In this document: piece after piece, positions 1 through 11,474 of the stretch
Layout: every line of letters starts with the position of its first letter
Numbering within the stretch: position 1 is the stretch's first letter
Origin: Chrysemys picta bellii
Taxonomy: Eukaryota > Chordata > Testudines > Emydidae
Length of the DNA stretch: 64,000 nucleotides
Assembly (NCBI RefSeq): GCF_011386835.1
Contig: NC_088792.1
Location: 38,554,882 to 38,618,881, forward strand
Direction: 5' to 3'
Notes under the pieces: model-generated
The model's input: the letters and a program-made list of their open reading frames with translations, nothing else
The model's database searches: none
Told to the model about the DNA's origin: nothing
Program-made: the position numbers and the translations under genes

Positions 1-337
1 GTTGTGCAAAAACTGTGGTATCAAAATCTTGGAATGGGTTGTGGGGAGGATATATGAATGACCAATTTGGAATTGACCTCTGAGGCTCTGTTACGTGTTC
101 TAATCATTCTTCTAGCTGCAGTTAAATAAATAAATTTTGGTTTAGATACCTACTGCTGTAGGTAAGAGGCAACATAGAACTAGGAATCGCCACACAGTAA
201 TTGCAATAAAATTCCAGACTTTGCCATGACAAGTCACAAATGTAGCCAATTGGCCTCTCAGAGTTGGTAAGACAACTCCCACCTGTTTATGCTCTCTGTA
301 TGTGTGTGTGTATATATATCTCCTCAATATATGTTCC

Positions 338-478
338 ATTCTATATGCATCCGAAGAAGTGGGCTGTAGTCCACGAAAGCTTATGCTCTAATAAATTTGT
401 TAGTCTCTAAGGTGCCACAAGTACTCCTATTCTTCTTTTTGCGGATACAGACTAACACGGCTGCTACTCTGAAACCTG
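338..478 (+). repeat. Sauropsid interspersed repeat tail with hammerhead-like core
   Basis: This is a recognisable turtle/reptile repeat segment that ends in a conserved tail read as CAGACTAACACGGCTGCTAC near 447-466. At 351-389 it carries CCGAAGA, a 6-bp stem (359-364 with 369-374, loop TGTA), GAAA, and a small stem GC-TTAT-GC followed by TCT. This is the order of a hammerhead ribozyme core with U4 changed to C and one extra A before stem II. No convincing stem I is seen. Assignment to a Penelope-like element is an inference; the repeat itself is well supported. Confidence 0.6.
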
Positions 479-511
479 TTATTCTTAGTGTTTGATACGT
501 TAGAATAGTTA

Positions 512-1700
512 GTGGTCTCCTCGGGGACCTTGTCCCAGGCACGGGGCATGCCCCAGTCTCTGGGTTTCAAACCATGTGCCGTCTGTCACAAGCCCATGCT
601 GGTGAGTGACCCCCACACAAGTTGTCTAAAGTGTCTGGAGGAAACAGACGTCAAGGATAACATTTGTAAAGGCTTCAGAATACGTACTCAAAAAGATAGA
701 CATTCACCTTAAAGCCCTATTGATGGAGGCAGCACTAAGATCAGCCTCAGAACTGTCCTGCCCTGATTTGGCACCGAGCACTTCAACCTCGGTGTGGAGC
801 GCGCCACTGGCATTGGGCTCACCTCTGCACCGTTCACCATCGCCGGTGCCGAGAAAGCTTCATAGGAAGCAGCACACTGAATGTGGGTGCTCCCCCACAT
901 TGAAGAAGGATGGAAAAGGAGTGGCAGGCAAAGGACCACTGGCAGGCCATTTGCGTTCTTCGGGACTGCAGGAAAGCAGCTTTTCTGCCTGGGGCTCCGA
1001 GCCCATTACAGGAATCACCTCTTGAGTCCATGGAGTGGTAGGGGTCCCCTATGCCTGATGGTGCCCTCAACGCCGGAGGTGTTTCAGGCGGCCAGAGACC
1101 TGATGGTCCTATCGGTGCTGCTCACACCGCGGCACCTTCCTTCAACTGCAGAACCAGTGAAGGCGCCCCCCCTGCAAATGGCAGCCCTCTATGGGCCTGC
1201 CTCCGTGGTCGCTCAGCCAATGTCGTTCTCCAGTGTCCTGGCACCGGTCACAACTACTCATTTCCAGTCTCTGGCCCCGCATCGTCGATCACCAGCCTCG
1301 CAGCGTCAGTCCCTACCTCTTCGTTACCGACCGCCCTTCTCTCTGCATCGGTCACCGATGACTCGGCGGCAGTCACTGTCTCCCTGACACTGGTCTCCAG
1401 CACCTCAATTCCTGACTCCAGGTCACTCCACAGTCTCTGCACCGATCCCCACCTATGTAGCATCCATTCCTGGAACTGTCGCTGATCACCTTCCCTCCAG
1501 CGCTGCTCCCTGACTCCCCATCATAGCTAGCAGAAGGAGGCACTGACAGCTCTGCCGTGGTCCCCAAGGTAGAAGTTGTCCTTGTAGTCGGAGGGGAAGT
1601 TTGGTACTCCTCCACAGATGCACCAGTTGTCGTATGCACCAGTCTTTGGTGCGGGCCCCGCAGCAGGTGTCCGGTCCCCGGGACAATGGCCAGTACATTG
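512..1700 (+). pseudogene. Broken DIRS gag-like gene
   Basis: The first readable part (512-712) has a Cys-x-x-Cys pattern, AVCHKPM, then SCLKCLEE and RIRTQKDR, resembling the zinc-finger-like N-terminus of vertebrate DIRS gag proteins. A Ser/Pro-rich region follows, shifting between frames (720-1025, 881-1387, 1051-1485), with the typical PSTPEVFQAARDL block near 1060-1100. Several frameshifts and stops mean that no functional protein is expected. It would have encoded the element's structural, nucleic-acid-binding protein. The identification rests on pattern recognition of the family rather than an alignment. Confidence 0.55.
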
Positions 1701-1715
1701 TCCCTATTGGAACCC

Positions 1716-3010
1716 ATGATGTTTTACGTCAACAAGCAGGGTGTAGCCTGCTCGCCGGCCTTGTGTCAAGAGTTCCTCTGGCTGTGGGACTGCTGTGTGC
1801 AGCATGCCATTTATCTTGAGGCATTGCCCCTCTCTGGCACCGGAACACAATGGCGGTACGCTCTTGGACCTCTCAATAGCAAACCCGTTAGAGCTCCCAC
1901 TCCAACCGGACTTGCTCTTGCAGAACCAGGGCTGTTTGATCCATCTGAACCTAGTGTCCCTACATATGACGGCGTGGCTTCTGCATGACTAAACATGGAG
2001 GAGCGGGCCTGCTTAGCACAAGTCCAACACATCCTGCCTGCTAGCAGGAAGCCCTTCACTAGGGCGACTTAGCTAGCTAAGTGGAAATGCTTCACCTGTT
2101 GGGCCGCGGGATGGGGTCTCCCTCTCTTCCAGTCATCGTTGTAATCCATCTTAGACTGCCTGCTTCATCACAAGCACCAAGGCCTGGCCCTTTTATCAAT
2201 CAAGGTCCACTTGGTGGCCATTTTGGCCTTCCACCTTCTGGTCCAAGGTAGATCAGGCTTCTCTCACAACCTGAAGATCAGGTTCTTGAAAGGTCTGGAG
2301 AGACTATACCCACAGGTTCGTGATCCTGTCCCTTCTTGGGACCTAAACGTGTCAAGGCTCACATGTCCATCTCTTCCCCCCACCTTTGAGCAGCTGGCTT
2401 CTTGTTCTCTGCTGCTCCTCTCGTGGAAGATCTCCTTCCTGGTGGCAATCACTTCAGCCTGCAGGGTATCTGAGATTAGGGCTTTGATGTCTGAAACCCC
2501 CCTCCTCCCCCATACGGTATTCTACAAGGACAAGGTTCAGCTGCGCCTCCACCCAGCTTTCCTACCTAAGGTGGTGTGTCAGTTCCATAATCAAGACCTT
2601 TTCCTGCCAGTTTTCTTTCCAAATCATCACAAGACGAACAAGGAGCGCCGGTTACATTCTTTGGATGTTAGGCGGGCCTTAGCATTCTACATCAAGAGGA
2701 CCTTCTACATCAAGAGGCTGTAGCTCTTGATGTAGAAGCTCTTCATCGCAGTGGGGGTTAGGATGAAAGGTCTGCCGGTGACCTCTCAGAGAATCTCCTC
2801 ATGGATAACTGTCTGCATCAAATTCTGCTATGAACAAGCAGGAGTGTCGCCAATGTCGTGACTGCCCATTCTGTCCAAGGCTTTCCTCATACAGGTACCG
2901 ATCCAGGACACCTGTAGAGCCTGGTCCTCGGTTCATACCTTCACATCCCACTACACCATCACCGAGCAGGCCTGGGACAACACCAGCTTCAGCAAAGCGG
3001 TGTTGCAAGC
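1716..3010 (+). pseudogene. Broken DIRS RNase H end and tyrosine recombinase
   Basis: FYVNKQG followed by LCQEFLWLWDCC (from 1716) is the typical C-terminal RNase H block of DIRS pol. The recombinase follows: FLKGLERLYPQVRDPVPSWD (around 2284-2342) and SWKISFLVAITSACRVSEIR (around 2422-2481), where the Arg of CRVSE is the expected first catalytic arginine. Near 2860-2875 the frame reads AHSVQG, where the family's HxxR would be, so its arginine appears changed to Gln. A SHY motif near 2946-2954 holds the expected nucleophilic tyrosine. Frameshifts separate these blocks. A recombinase of this type integrates the circular cDNA; this copy is dead. Confidence 0.7.
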
Positions 3011-3070
3011 AGCACGTCTGTGAACTCCAAGCCCACCTCCAGGGATACTGCTTGTGAATCACCTAACGTA

Positions 3071-3402
3071 GAATCGACATGAGCAAGCACTCGAAGAAGA
3101 AAAATGGTTACTTAACTTTTGTAACTGTTCTTTGAGATGTTGCTCATGTCCATTCCATGACCCGCCCTCTTTCCCCTTTGTTGGAGTTGATAGCAAGAAG
3201 GAACTGGCAAGAAGGAACAAGAGGGTGCAGGGCCAGCGGTGCCCCATATCTTGGCGCATGAGAGCAAGGCTCCAGGGGATGCCAGAGCTGGCCCTAAAGA
3301 AGAAATCTCTGGCAGCCGTGCACATGGGCGCATAACACACCTAACATGGAATGGACACGAGCAACACATCTTGAAGAACCGTTACAAAAGGTAAGTAACC
3401 AT
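3071..3402. repeat. DIRS terminal inverted-repeat block, copy 1
   Basis: Arm 3104-3159 is the near-perfect reverse complement of arm 3345-3402 (56 and 58 bases; each arm carries a GGTTACTTA-type motif at its outer end and CATTCCATG at its inner end). A third, shorter copy at 3071-3098 faces the opposite way to the first arm, so 3071-3155 can itself fold as a hairpin. DIRS elements are known to carry inverted terminal repeats and an internal complementary region; this block fits that design. Confidence 0.7.
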
Positions 3403-3410
3403 TTTTTTAC

Positions 3411-3709
3411 AAGGAGGAGGGAGAAAAATTAATGTCTGAGGATAGGACAAGAAGCAATGGGCTTAAATTGCAGCAAGGGTGGTTTAGGTTTGACATTAGG
3501 AAAAACTTCCTAACTGTCAGGGTAGTTAAGCACTGGAATAAATTGCCTAGGGAGGTTATGGATTCGCTATCATTGGATATTTTTAAGAGCAGGTTAGACA
3601 GACACCTGACAGTGATGGTCTACTCTAGATGATAGTTCTGCCATGAGTGCAAGGGACTGGACTAGATAACCTCTCGAGGTCCCTTCCAGTCCCACGATTC
3701 TATGATTCT
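3411..3709 (+). mobile_element. CR1 LINE 3' end
   Basis: The frame 3432-3632 reads the C-terminal end of CR1 ORF2, with FDIRKNFLTVRVVKHWNKLP, followed by the conserved 3' UTR and the CR1 tail of the ATTCTATGATTCT type ending at 3709. It is 5'-truncated, as usual for CR1, and directly abuts the DIRS terminal block. Confidence 0.9.
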
Positions 3710-4540
3710 GTCTTTGTATCAAAACTAACATACTGGTTCATTGCCCCCTGGAGTGTGCAGACTCCAGATCAATAACACACACTTCAAGGACTTCTATGCA
3801 TTTATGCTTCTGCCCTCATCCGATGGGAAGACAAGTTGACATTGCCTAGGCCATGAGCATTGATTTTGGCCAAAACACTTCGGGACAATTCAGAATTGAC
3901 ACTACTTGGTTCAAAGTTTTCCAAGCATTCATACCCCTTGTTCTTGTAGTTGAACTGTGCCATGACCACATGGGACTAAAGCTCTGCCTTTTGAAGTGGC
4001 TGTATCAAAACTACTTGCTTCAGGCTGTAAATTTTTTGGCTTGGCTCTGAGATGAGGTTGGAAGATGAGATTTTGAGGGATTTAAGAAGCCTTAATCCTC
4101 CCATACTGACTCTTGACACAACAGCTACATCATTACAATTTCAATCTGCTGGTGCTCCTCCATGAGATGACTGTCTCTCCATATCCAATCGATAGGGTGT
4201 GCACTGTGACCCTATCTGTTGGATAATGGGCTCCAGATCATAGAAAATCCAGTTTTGTGAAGAGATTGGTCAGAAGTCAAGTAACAGTTGAGTGCCTCAA
4301 CTATCAATCTTCAGGCAACCAGGATTGATGGTACCAGTAATGAAGCATTACAGAAGGTGCTCCAGAACCTCTGTTCAAGCTAAGTCCCCTCCGTGCTGTT
4401 CAAAATGAGATTTAAGTAGGACCCAAGCTGTTCATAGGCCTTATGCTTGGCCCTATGCACAAGCATGTGATTCAAACAATATTCGTGCAATGGTTAAAAT
4501 GGAAGCAGATGACTGACTGGAATGGGATATTAATATAATA
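3710..4540. other. Anonymous intronic sequence
   Basis: No gene, RNA or repeat family was recognised here. Confidence 0.5.
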
Positions 4541-4735
4541 ATATATGGAGATATACCGATCTCCTAGAACTGGAAGGGACCCTGAAAGGTCATTGAGTCT
4601 AGCCCCCTGCCTTCACTAGCAGGACCAAGTACTGATTTTGCCCCAGATCCCTAAGTGGCCCCCTCAAGGATTGAAGTCACAACCCTGGGTTTAGTAGGCC
4701 AATGCTCAAACCACTGAGCTATCTCCCCCCCCCCA
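4541..4735 (-). repeat. tRNA-derived SINE (Cry-like), antisense
   Basis: Read on the minus strand, it has a tRNA-like head with A box (TAGCTCAGTGGTTTGAGC type) and B box (a diverged GAGTTCAATCC; this copy has a T change), then a tRNA-unrelated body. It ends in the short tail AGTTCTAGGAGAT. The C run at 4727-4735 is the reverse of the G-rich tRNA start. This is the design of the turtle Cry SINE family. It is not a functional tRNA gene. Confidence 0.85.
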
Positions 4736-7700
4736 CCCCATTAAATATTGAGTACCAAGCTCACTGTTTTGTATTTAGATATCAGTACAATAGAATTATT
4801 CTCTTATTTCATCCTCCTCTTTATGTTCTGAATGTAATATTGGGTATTGAAAATTCCAGATTACTCAGAGTAAATAATACAACCCCTCAGTTCCTGGCAT
4901 TAATGTAAAAATAAAGGAGAATAACATTTTCCATAAATTGAAACAAAACTGGCAATGAGTACTTTCAAGTAGCTGGTTCAATATGGATACTGTGTTGGGA
5001 GACTGTTCACATTGATTACATAACCTCTTCTGAATATACTAGAGATGGTGAAAAAGTAAAAATAACTGCCAGTCCTGCAAGCTCAACCTATGATCAGAAA
5101 ACTAAATTACTTCATTGTTGTGTGAAGTCACTAGTTGTAGATTATACATTTGTAACTTTTGATAACTAACAACTTTGCTGTATGAACCAGAATGGAGTCC
5201 AGTTCATTTACCCACACCCCTTCTCCCCTTCCCCATTCCAAGCCTCTTGCCCCTCTTGTTAATCAATGGGGAGAACTGATCTTAAATTTTCAGTTCTGGA
5301 GAGCTCCTCTGCTTTCAAAGGGGTGTGTGTGTGGGGGGGGAATTTGAAATTTTAGGTCGGATGTCTATGATGTCAGAAGTAGTATATGCATTATGGGGAA
5401 CTTGTAGAATACACAGTGAACATTCTCACAGTGCTTTTGCTCCATATAGATAGTTTACAGCTACTTTAACAAATGTAAACACGCTAATTTTTTAAATCAA
5501 AAACATTTAGGACTTCAGTGGTGGATTTTGTAAGATCTATTAAATTGGCTTTGTATAAAAAGCCTTGTTGCTTGGAAGAAATTCTTCAAATGAAGAAACT
5601 CGTGTCTTTTTTTCATATTAGCAAATGTTAGGGCTTGCTGGCACCTTCATTATTAAAGGAACAACAGTAATTTGAAATCTAATCAATTAAAGGGTTGAAA
5701 GTTCCACATGCACCTCTGATTCTCCCTGCCAATTGGTTTGTTCATAATATCCTATTTTATAAATGTTTTTCCACTCCCTTCTTGCTGCGTGAAAGACCCA
5801 CAGAAACAGGAAACTGACTATGCCTAGGAATCCAGTGAAACTAACAAACTAAGTGCAATTAAATAAACAAAGTAAACACAATTTTAAGAATAGACTATTT
5901 TTGTCCAATCATAATATAGTGCTACTCTTCAACAATATATGGCAATTTTTTCTTATCAGTGAGATTTAACAGTTAAGTGACACCATCAGCTTAACACTAC
6001 CTCCTTAAATTTTTGAAACACTTTGTTTTAGAACACTTCAGACATCTCTCCCTCTCCCCCCCCCCGCCCCTTTTCCCTGGGTGATTTTCTTGTAAGGAGA
6101 CTTACATGAAAACCTGATCTTCATTACTTAAGCAGCAAAAGCAATTGAACCTCTTATTCTCTTGGAAGTCATCTTTGACCTTGTAATTAGTTGCAGGAAA
6201 AACCAGCTTCTGAATGAGGAATGGTGATTTATGCTACTAGATTGTGCTAATACTCCCCCCCCCCCCTTTTTTTTAAGTTTGTGTTCCCATGCTCCCCCTT
6301 AATATGGTTCTGCTTGTATCACTGGAACCTTCATATATATGCCTATACTCAGACCTAAAACAACTCAAATACCATCCTGCATCCACTGTTTTGTAGATGC
6401 CCAGAGGAGCTTCTGTCCCTTGGCCTCTCCGGACAGTCCTCGGCATGCCCATATCCCTAATAGGTTCCAGTTGTCCCGTGGTTAAAATTCTCAGATCCAT
6501 CCTTTGTTCCCTTTCCATGGATGATGAACCTTTTAGGCACCATCTAGGAAGATGATTCTAGTACCTGAGTAAATTGAATTTTTTTGAAAATTTACATTTG
6601 TTTCTATATTTTGTTTATATTTTTTTGGAGTTTGGATGTTAGGAAGTACTTGTGATTTCATTTTAGCTTTAAGGTCAATTACTTTTTGTCAAAGAAGAGA
6701 AAAACATCCAGAGCAGAAGCATTCCTTAGATGAATTGGTGTATAAATGGCTCTGCTGAGAGAATAACAAAGAGTCTGTTGTGCTGTTATACAAATGAGCC
6801 AATAAGGAACAAGAGTAGAAGAAATTCTAAACAACAAAGATTTTGCTATTATGCAAAATAGGTCTGGTATTAAAAATGGTAAGACAAGCAGAAAATTAGG
6901 ATAGAATTTTTTTAAATTGAATATTTTTCAGTGTTCCACAAGGAACCAGGAGAACTTCAAAGCAATTTTTGTGGCTGTTGAAGGCTTCCAATTTTGCTAT
7001 TTATTTGGTGATTGTTCACTTTCTCCTCCCCTTCTCTTGGCAGCACTGCCTATTCCTTAAGTCTGTGACTGCTTCTATTAATATTTGACTACCAAACAGG
7101 GTCTGTGCTTTTCTAATGCACTGTGTGGCTTTATATCTTGCACTTTCGGTTCATAGTTTAAATTCGGAAGCATTCAGTGCTTTTATTTTCTCCCCCCATA
7201 GAAGCTATTGTTTCCGGGTGTGCATTACATAAACGTAATGGATTTGGTTTGAATGTATGACTTTACGCTTTTTTTTTTTTTTTGCCAAGAAAATAGTTTG
7301 TAACAGGATGTTAAGCCCTAATCCAAAATTAGGCCCCGATCCAGCAAAATGCTTAAGAAGCACGTGCTTAAGTGTTTTACTGGATCAGGGCTTTAGTTAC
7401 TTTACTTTGATCACTGCCTGAAATCAATGTGTGACGGATATTCTGTCAGTGTTCCAATACCATTTCAATTCAGCTGCACAACTCCAAAATTCCTCATTCT
7501 GAACAGTGGCTTTAGAAAACGGTTCACTGTTGAACTATAGGATCCATTGAAAATGAGATGCTTGGTTGCACTCTTTGGTTTTATGGCAGGTTATGACTGA
7601 GTGGTGACTAGTATCTAGTGAAGAAAGGGGGAAAGCCAGCAGAGGCTGGTTTTTTTTCTACAAAACTTACAATTCTGAAGCACCCTGTTTCCAAGTAAAT

Positions 7701-8076
7701 AATAAAGGAGTTGAGGCAATACTGATGAGAAAAACAAAGTTTTGAGCAGTGTCCATTGAGCTGACGTAGGACAGTTGGGCCCAGTTTTTGTTGCAGTTAT
7801 TGGCAGGGGACGGGAAGACATGTCCCACAGACTGAAAATCAGAACTGGACCCATCTGTACCTGATTAAATTTCAGTGTCTCAGAGTGAGTATTTGTGTGT
7901 TAATAGTTATCATTTAAATTTCTTTTTTTTTTTTTTGCCATTTGTGTCCCTTTTCTAAGAGGGGTTTCAGACAATCTTCCTGTCTTGGACAGTGGACACT
8001 GGAAAAAATACAATTATTTATACCATATACTGCATTCTTCAAAATATGAATCTTGATTACTATTGTACAGTACTAG
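4736..8076. other. Anonymous AT-rich intronic sequence
   Basis: Mostly unique-looking sequence with homopolymer runs (C near 6056-6066 and 6255-6266, T near 7270-7284 and 7921-7936). Apart from the small palindrome listed at 7331-7392, no gene or repeat was recognised. Open frames here are short and lack homology that I can see. Confidence 0.5.
7331..7392. repeat. Short palindromic interspersed repeat
   Basis: Arms 7332-7357 and 7367-7392 are complementary over about 26 bases with few mismatches (CCGATCCAGCAAAATGCTTA against its inverse), with a 9-base spacer. It resembles the small inverted-repeat elements with GATCCAG/GGGCCAAATTCT-type ends that are common in sauropsid introns. Confidence 0.6.
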
Positions 8077-8170
8077 GAATATAGGAATTAGTATACTGGA
8101 TCAGACCATGGCAAGAGCCTGTTTCTCATTCCATCACCAGATCTCTGTGTGAGACACGTTGCAAGAACAG
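8077..8170 (-). repeat. CR1 3'-region fragment, antisense
   Basis: TACTGGATCAGACCA followed by a diverged CCTGT...CACCAGAT stretch is the reverse complement of a CR1 3' UTR type that is also seen at 11036. The match is short, and the border with the following RTE remnant is unclear. Confidence 0.5.
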
Positions 8171-8189
8171 AAATTGTTTTAAACTTTGG

Positions 8190-10727
8190 CAAGTGATGTT
8201 CCAAGAGCAGGATTTTTAGGAGTATACAAAAGCCAGAACGACAGTGAAGAGAGAGGTCACAGCTACTAAATCCATGGAAGATTTATATGCCTGTTTTGAA
8301 ATGGAGGGTAAGCGGTAAATATATTGACTGGCAAAGGCCCACGATAAGAGGACTAAAGACATTGAGATCAAAGTAATTAAGGAATTTCCACTTTCATCTT
8401 TAATTCGAACCAGATTAAAGAATGATGGTCAGATTCATAGTTAAACCTTTCAAATTCAAAGAATACAAGAGAACCATGCCATATTAGAAAAACAAACCAG
8501 GGTCTAGAGGCATCAGTCTTAGAAGAAGAAGTTGCAGAAATATTGAGCAACGTGAAATATATGAAAGCTCTTGGTCCCCTTAGCATACCAGCAGAAGTAT
8601 GGAAGTGTCAGGGACAAGTAGGCATGAACTTATACATACAGCTGTTTAATTGCATCATGAGGAGATGCTTGATGCCTGGAGAAAGAGTATATGAGTATCA
8701 GTATTTAAGAGAAAAAGAGCATACAATGATGTGATAACTAATGTGGCATTAAACTCATGAGCCACATAATTAAGATCTGAGAGAAAATTATTGATAAGAG
8801 TTTACAGAGAGATGTAAAAGTCAGTGATAATCAGTTTGGATTTGTGCCAGGCAAATCAACAATGGATATGCTATCTTTGCATTAAGATTGTTTGTGGAAA
8901 AGTATAGATAAAAGAGGAAAACCTTGCACCATAGTATCCATCAATCTTGAGACGACTTCTACCACATTTTGAGAGAAGTCATCAGGTAGTGTGTGACTAG
9001 GGCCCTACCAATTTCACAGCCATGAAAAACATGTCACGGACCATGAAATCTGCCCTTCCCTGTGAAATCGATCTTCCCCCTCCTGCTGGAGCCTGGGGCT
9101 CCTAGCTGCTAGTCTGGCCAGGCTGGGGAAGGATTGGAGTTGTCCTTCCCCCTACATGGCTGCTCTTGGTGGGAAGATCAGACCTACCTCAAGAGGCAGT
9201 GCAGAAATGAGGGTGGTACACCCTCACTTCTGTGCTGGAGCAGCCTGGGAGCTGGGCTCCCAGCTTCTGCTCCTTCCCCTTCCCGGCCGGCCACAGTTCC
9301 TGCTGCAGCTCCAGGCGCAGAACTCAGGGCTTCCTCCCCTCGCCCCCCACCTCCGAGCTCCTGTGCTGCTCCAGGTGCGGACCTTGAGGGTTTTTCCTCC
9401 ATGGCTCCTGCTGGGACTCAGCCACTACCTGGTCATGCCATTGCCCCTGGGACTTCTTTCGGGATTGGGGCACCCATTTTTCTCGGGGGCCCACCCCTGC
9501 CTTAATCTGCCACTGGCCTGGACTAGCAGCTAGGAACCCGTGGCTGCTATCCACCTCTGGGAACCTCTTCTAACCTAGCCCTGAAGGCAGCACAGAAATG
9601 AGGGTGGCAATTTTGGGACCCTCTCCCCACAGCAACTTTGTAAAGCCCCTCCACCCCCCAAGATCCCATTTTGGGTCAGGACCCCCCACAGTTAGAACAC
9701 CATGAAATTTCAGATGTAAACATCTAAAGTAGTGAACTTGACTAATTAAAAAACCCTGTGGCCTTGTAATTGACCAGAATCGACTGTGAATTTGGTAGGG
9801 TCCTATGTATGAGAATGAAACAGATAACTGTCAGATTTGTCCAGGACATGCATGAGAGTGCTTTTACCAGAGTTCGAAGACCATGGGGAGAAACTGAATA
9901 GTTTCTAGTAAGAGTCGGAGTACATCAGGGCATGACACTTAGCCCCTTCTTTCATAAAATATTTAGAGCGTGGCACCTTTGTGTATGCTTTTTGCAGATG
10001 ATGTAGTGCTTGTGGGGGAGAGCAAAGAGGAAGTGGAAGAAGATTTAGAGAGATGAAGGTGCATATTTGACAGAAATGGCATGAAAATCAGCAGAAGTAA
10101 AACAGTATATGGTCTGTAGATTTGATTATACCTTGCAGGACAGTGAAACTGCAAGTCTGGCAGGGGCCAGCCACTACTAAGGGCACAGAAGTTCAGGGAC
10201 TTAGAGTTGATAGTACAGGGTAATGGTGAACTCAGCAACAAACTTGAACAGGAAAGTCATGGACTAAATGGAGAGAAGTGGAGGGATCTGTGATAGGGAA
10301 ATGCCTATTAAATTGAAAAATACTATCTACAAGATAGTAATCAGGCCTGAACTTTTGTGTGGCTGTGAATGCCTTGCACTGAGGAAGAGACAAGAGCAGA
10401 TCTTGAATACAGTGGAAATGAAAATGTTAAGATGGATATTTAGAGTTACAAGGATGGACCATGTTTGGAACGAATGAATTAAGGGCATTGTGAAGGTGGT
10501 ACCAATTTAAAGAAAAGCTGAGGGACTCCAGACTTAGATGGTTTGGGCAAGTGAAAAGATTAAAAGAATATATAGGAAACAGATGTTACCATCCACTTCT
10601 AAGTTTAAGAGAAGGATTGGAAGACCCAAAACTAGATGGATGGATGGCCTCTAAAAGGATTATCTGTGGCATTTCTGAGGAACTGCTTCAAGATAGATTG
10701 GAATGGGGAACAAGGACATGAGCTAAC
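8190..10727 (+). mobile_element. RTE-clade non-LTR retrotransposon remnant
   Basis: Translated pieces appear in the order expected for an RTE reverse transcriptase. They are: a KALGPLSIPAEVWKC block (8558-8605), NQFGFVPGKSTMDM (8831-8872), LHQG-like GVHQGMTLSP (9920-9949), the catalytic FADDVVLVGES (9993-10025), KISRSKT (10086-10105), VIRPELLCGCE and EMKMLRWIFRVTRMDHV (10337-10464), and RPKTRWMDG near 10620-10650. The catalytic FADD is preserved, but stops and frameshifts are frequent. The motifs match the RTE family with the RQFGF/FADDIVL/KISRKKTEY pattern and not BovB. It is interrupted at 8998-9805 by a hAT-like element. Confidence 0.8.
8998..9805. mobile_element. hAT-like non-autonomous transposon inside the RTE remnant
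   Basis: The ends are inverted: TAGGGCCCTACCAATTTCA at the left and TGAATTTGGTAGGGTCCTA at the right. Flanking 8-mers TGTGTGAC (8990-8997) and TGTATGAG (9806-9813) match at 6 of 8 bases, in keeping with a hAT-type target duplication. Removing the insert restores the RTE frame across the junction. The interior is partly GC-rich (9130-9560) with long but meaningless open frames; no transposase is visible. Confidence 0.8.
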
Positions 10728-10735
10728 CCCATTTA

Positions 10736-11011
10736 GGCTATGGCTACACACCAGAGTTTACAGTGGCGCAGCTGCACCACTGTAAGTTCTCTAATGTAGC
10801 CGCTCTAAATCAACGGAAGAGTTCTCCTGTCGACTTACTTAATCAACCCCCTAGAAGCCGTAGTAGCTATGTTGGGAGGAGAAGCTCTCCTGCCAAAATA
10901 GCACTGTCCACACTAGTACTTAGGTGGTGTAATTATGTCGCTCGGGGGGTGGCTTAGTCACACCCTGAGCGACATAAATTATACCGACATAAGCAGTAGT
11001 GTAGACATACC
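10736..11011. mobile_element. Miniature inverted-repeat element flanked by TTA
   Basis: The left end GGCTATGGCTACAC and the right end GTGTAGACATACC are near inverse repeats. The trinucleotide TTA flanks both sides (10733-10735, 11012-11014), as expected for a Harbinger/PIF-type duplication. The interior, about 276 bases, has no coding potential and contains CpG-rich stretches such as GTCGCTCGG. Confidence 0.65.
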
Positions 11012-11035
11012 TTAGATGGAACTAAGGCTAGAAGA

Positions 11036-11470
11036 AGATGATCAGACACTGTTTCTGACAGTGCGAGCACCAGATGCTTTCAGAGGAAGGGACAAGAAAT
11101 CCTGCAGTAGGCAAATGAGGGATGATTACCCCCCTGCCTCTACATGCGTTAAGACCTTTCCTAATCCCTAATAGAGATTGTTTTAAGACATGAAGCATGA
11201 GGTTTTATATTCCTTCCAAAACCCCTTTGAATTAAGTATGAACTCTGGATATTTTATTTGGAAAACTAGATGTCCAGTCCCTCTTTGAATCTTACTGAAT
11301 TCTTGGCCTAGGTGCCATGTCTAATTGTGAGTTCAACAGTCTAATTATGTGTAGAGTGAAAAGTATTTCTGTATGAGTTTTTGAATTTCCTATCTCGGTT
11401 TCATTGGATCTCTCCTTGTTCATGTACTCCAGTACCTTGGCTGGCCTATAACACACAATTCTAGTATATT
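11036..11470 (-). mobile_element. CR1 LINE, antisense, 3' section
   Basis: The reverse complement matches the 3' part of a CR1. Typical pieces are CAGACACTGTTTCTGACAGT, AGGTTTTATATTCCTTCCAA and TGAATTCTTGGCCTAGGTGC, corresponding to the 3' UTR and the ORF2 end. It continues after an insertion at 11705. Confidence 0.75.
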
Positions 11471-11474
11471 TGTC

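Larger units (their letters stand above)
490..3402 (+). mobile_element. DIRS-type tyrosine-recombinase retroelement remnant, copy 1
   Basis: This is a decayed element in sense orientation to DNAJC1. In order it has: a gag-like region with a Cys-rich motif (512-1700), a short RNase H-like end (1716-1850), a tyrosine recombinase region (about 2050-3010), and a terminal block of inverted repeats (3071-3402). The reverse transcriptase that should lie between gag and RNase H is missing, so the copy is internally deleted. Frames are broken throughout. The order gag-RT/RH-YR plus inverted terminal sequences is diagnostic of DIRS elements. The exact 5' limit is uncertain. Confidence 0.75.

Noticed and set aside
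9134..9554. GC-rich stretch with several overlapping open frames, possible CpG island or DNAJC1 exon 1
   Set aside because: It lies inside the hAT-like element bounded by matching inverted ends at 8998 and 9805, and none of the frames resembles a signal peptide or J-domain start.
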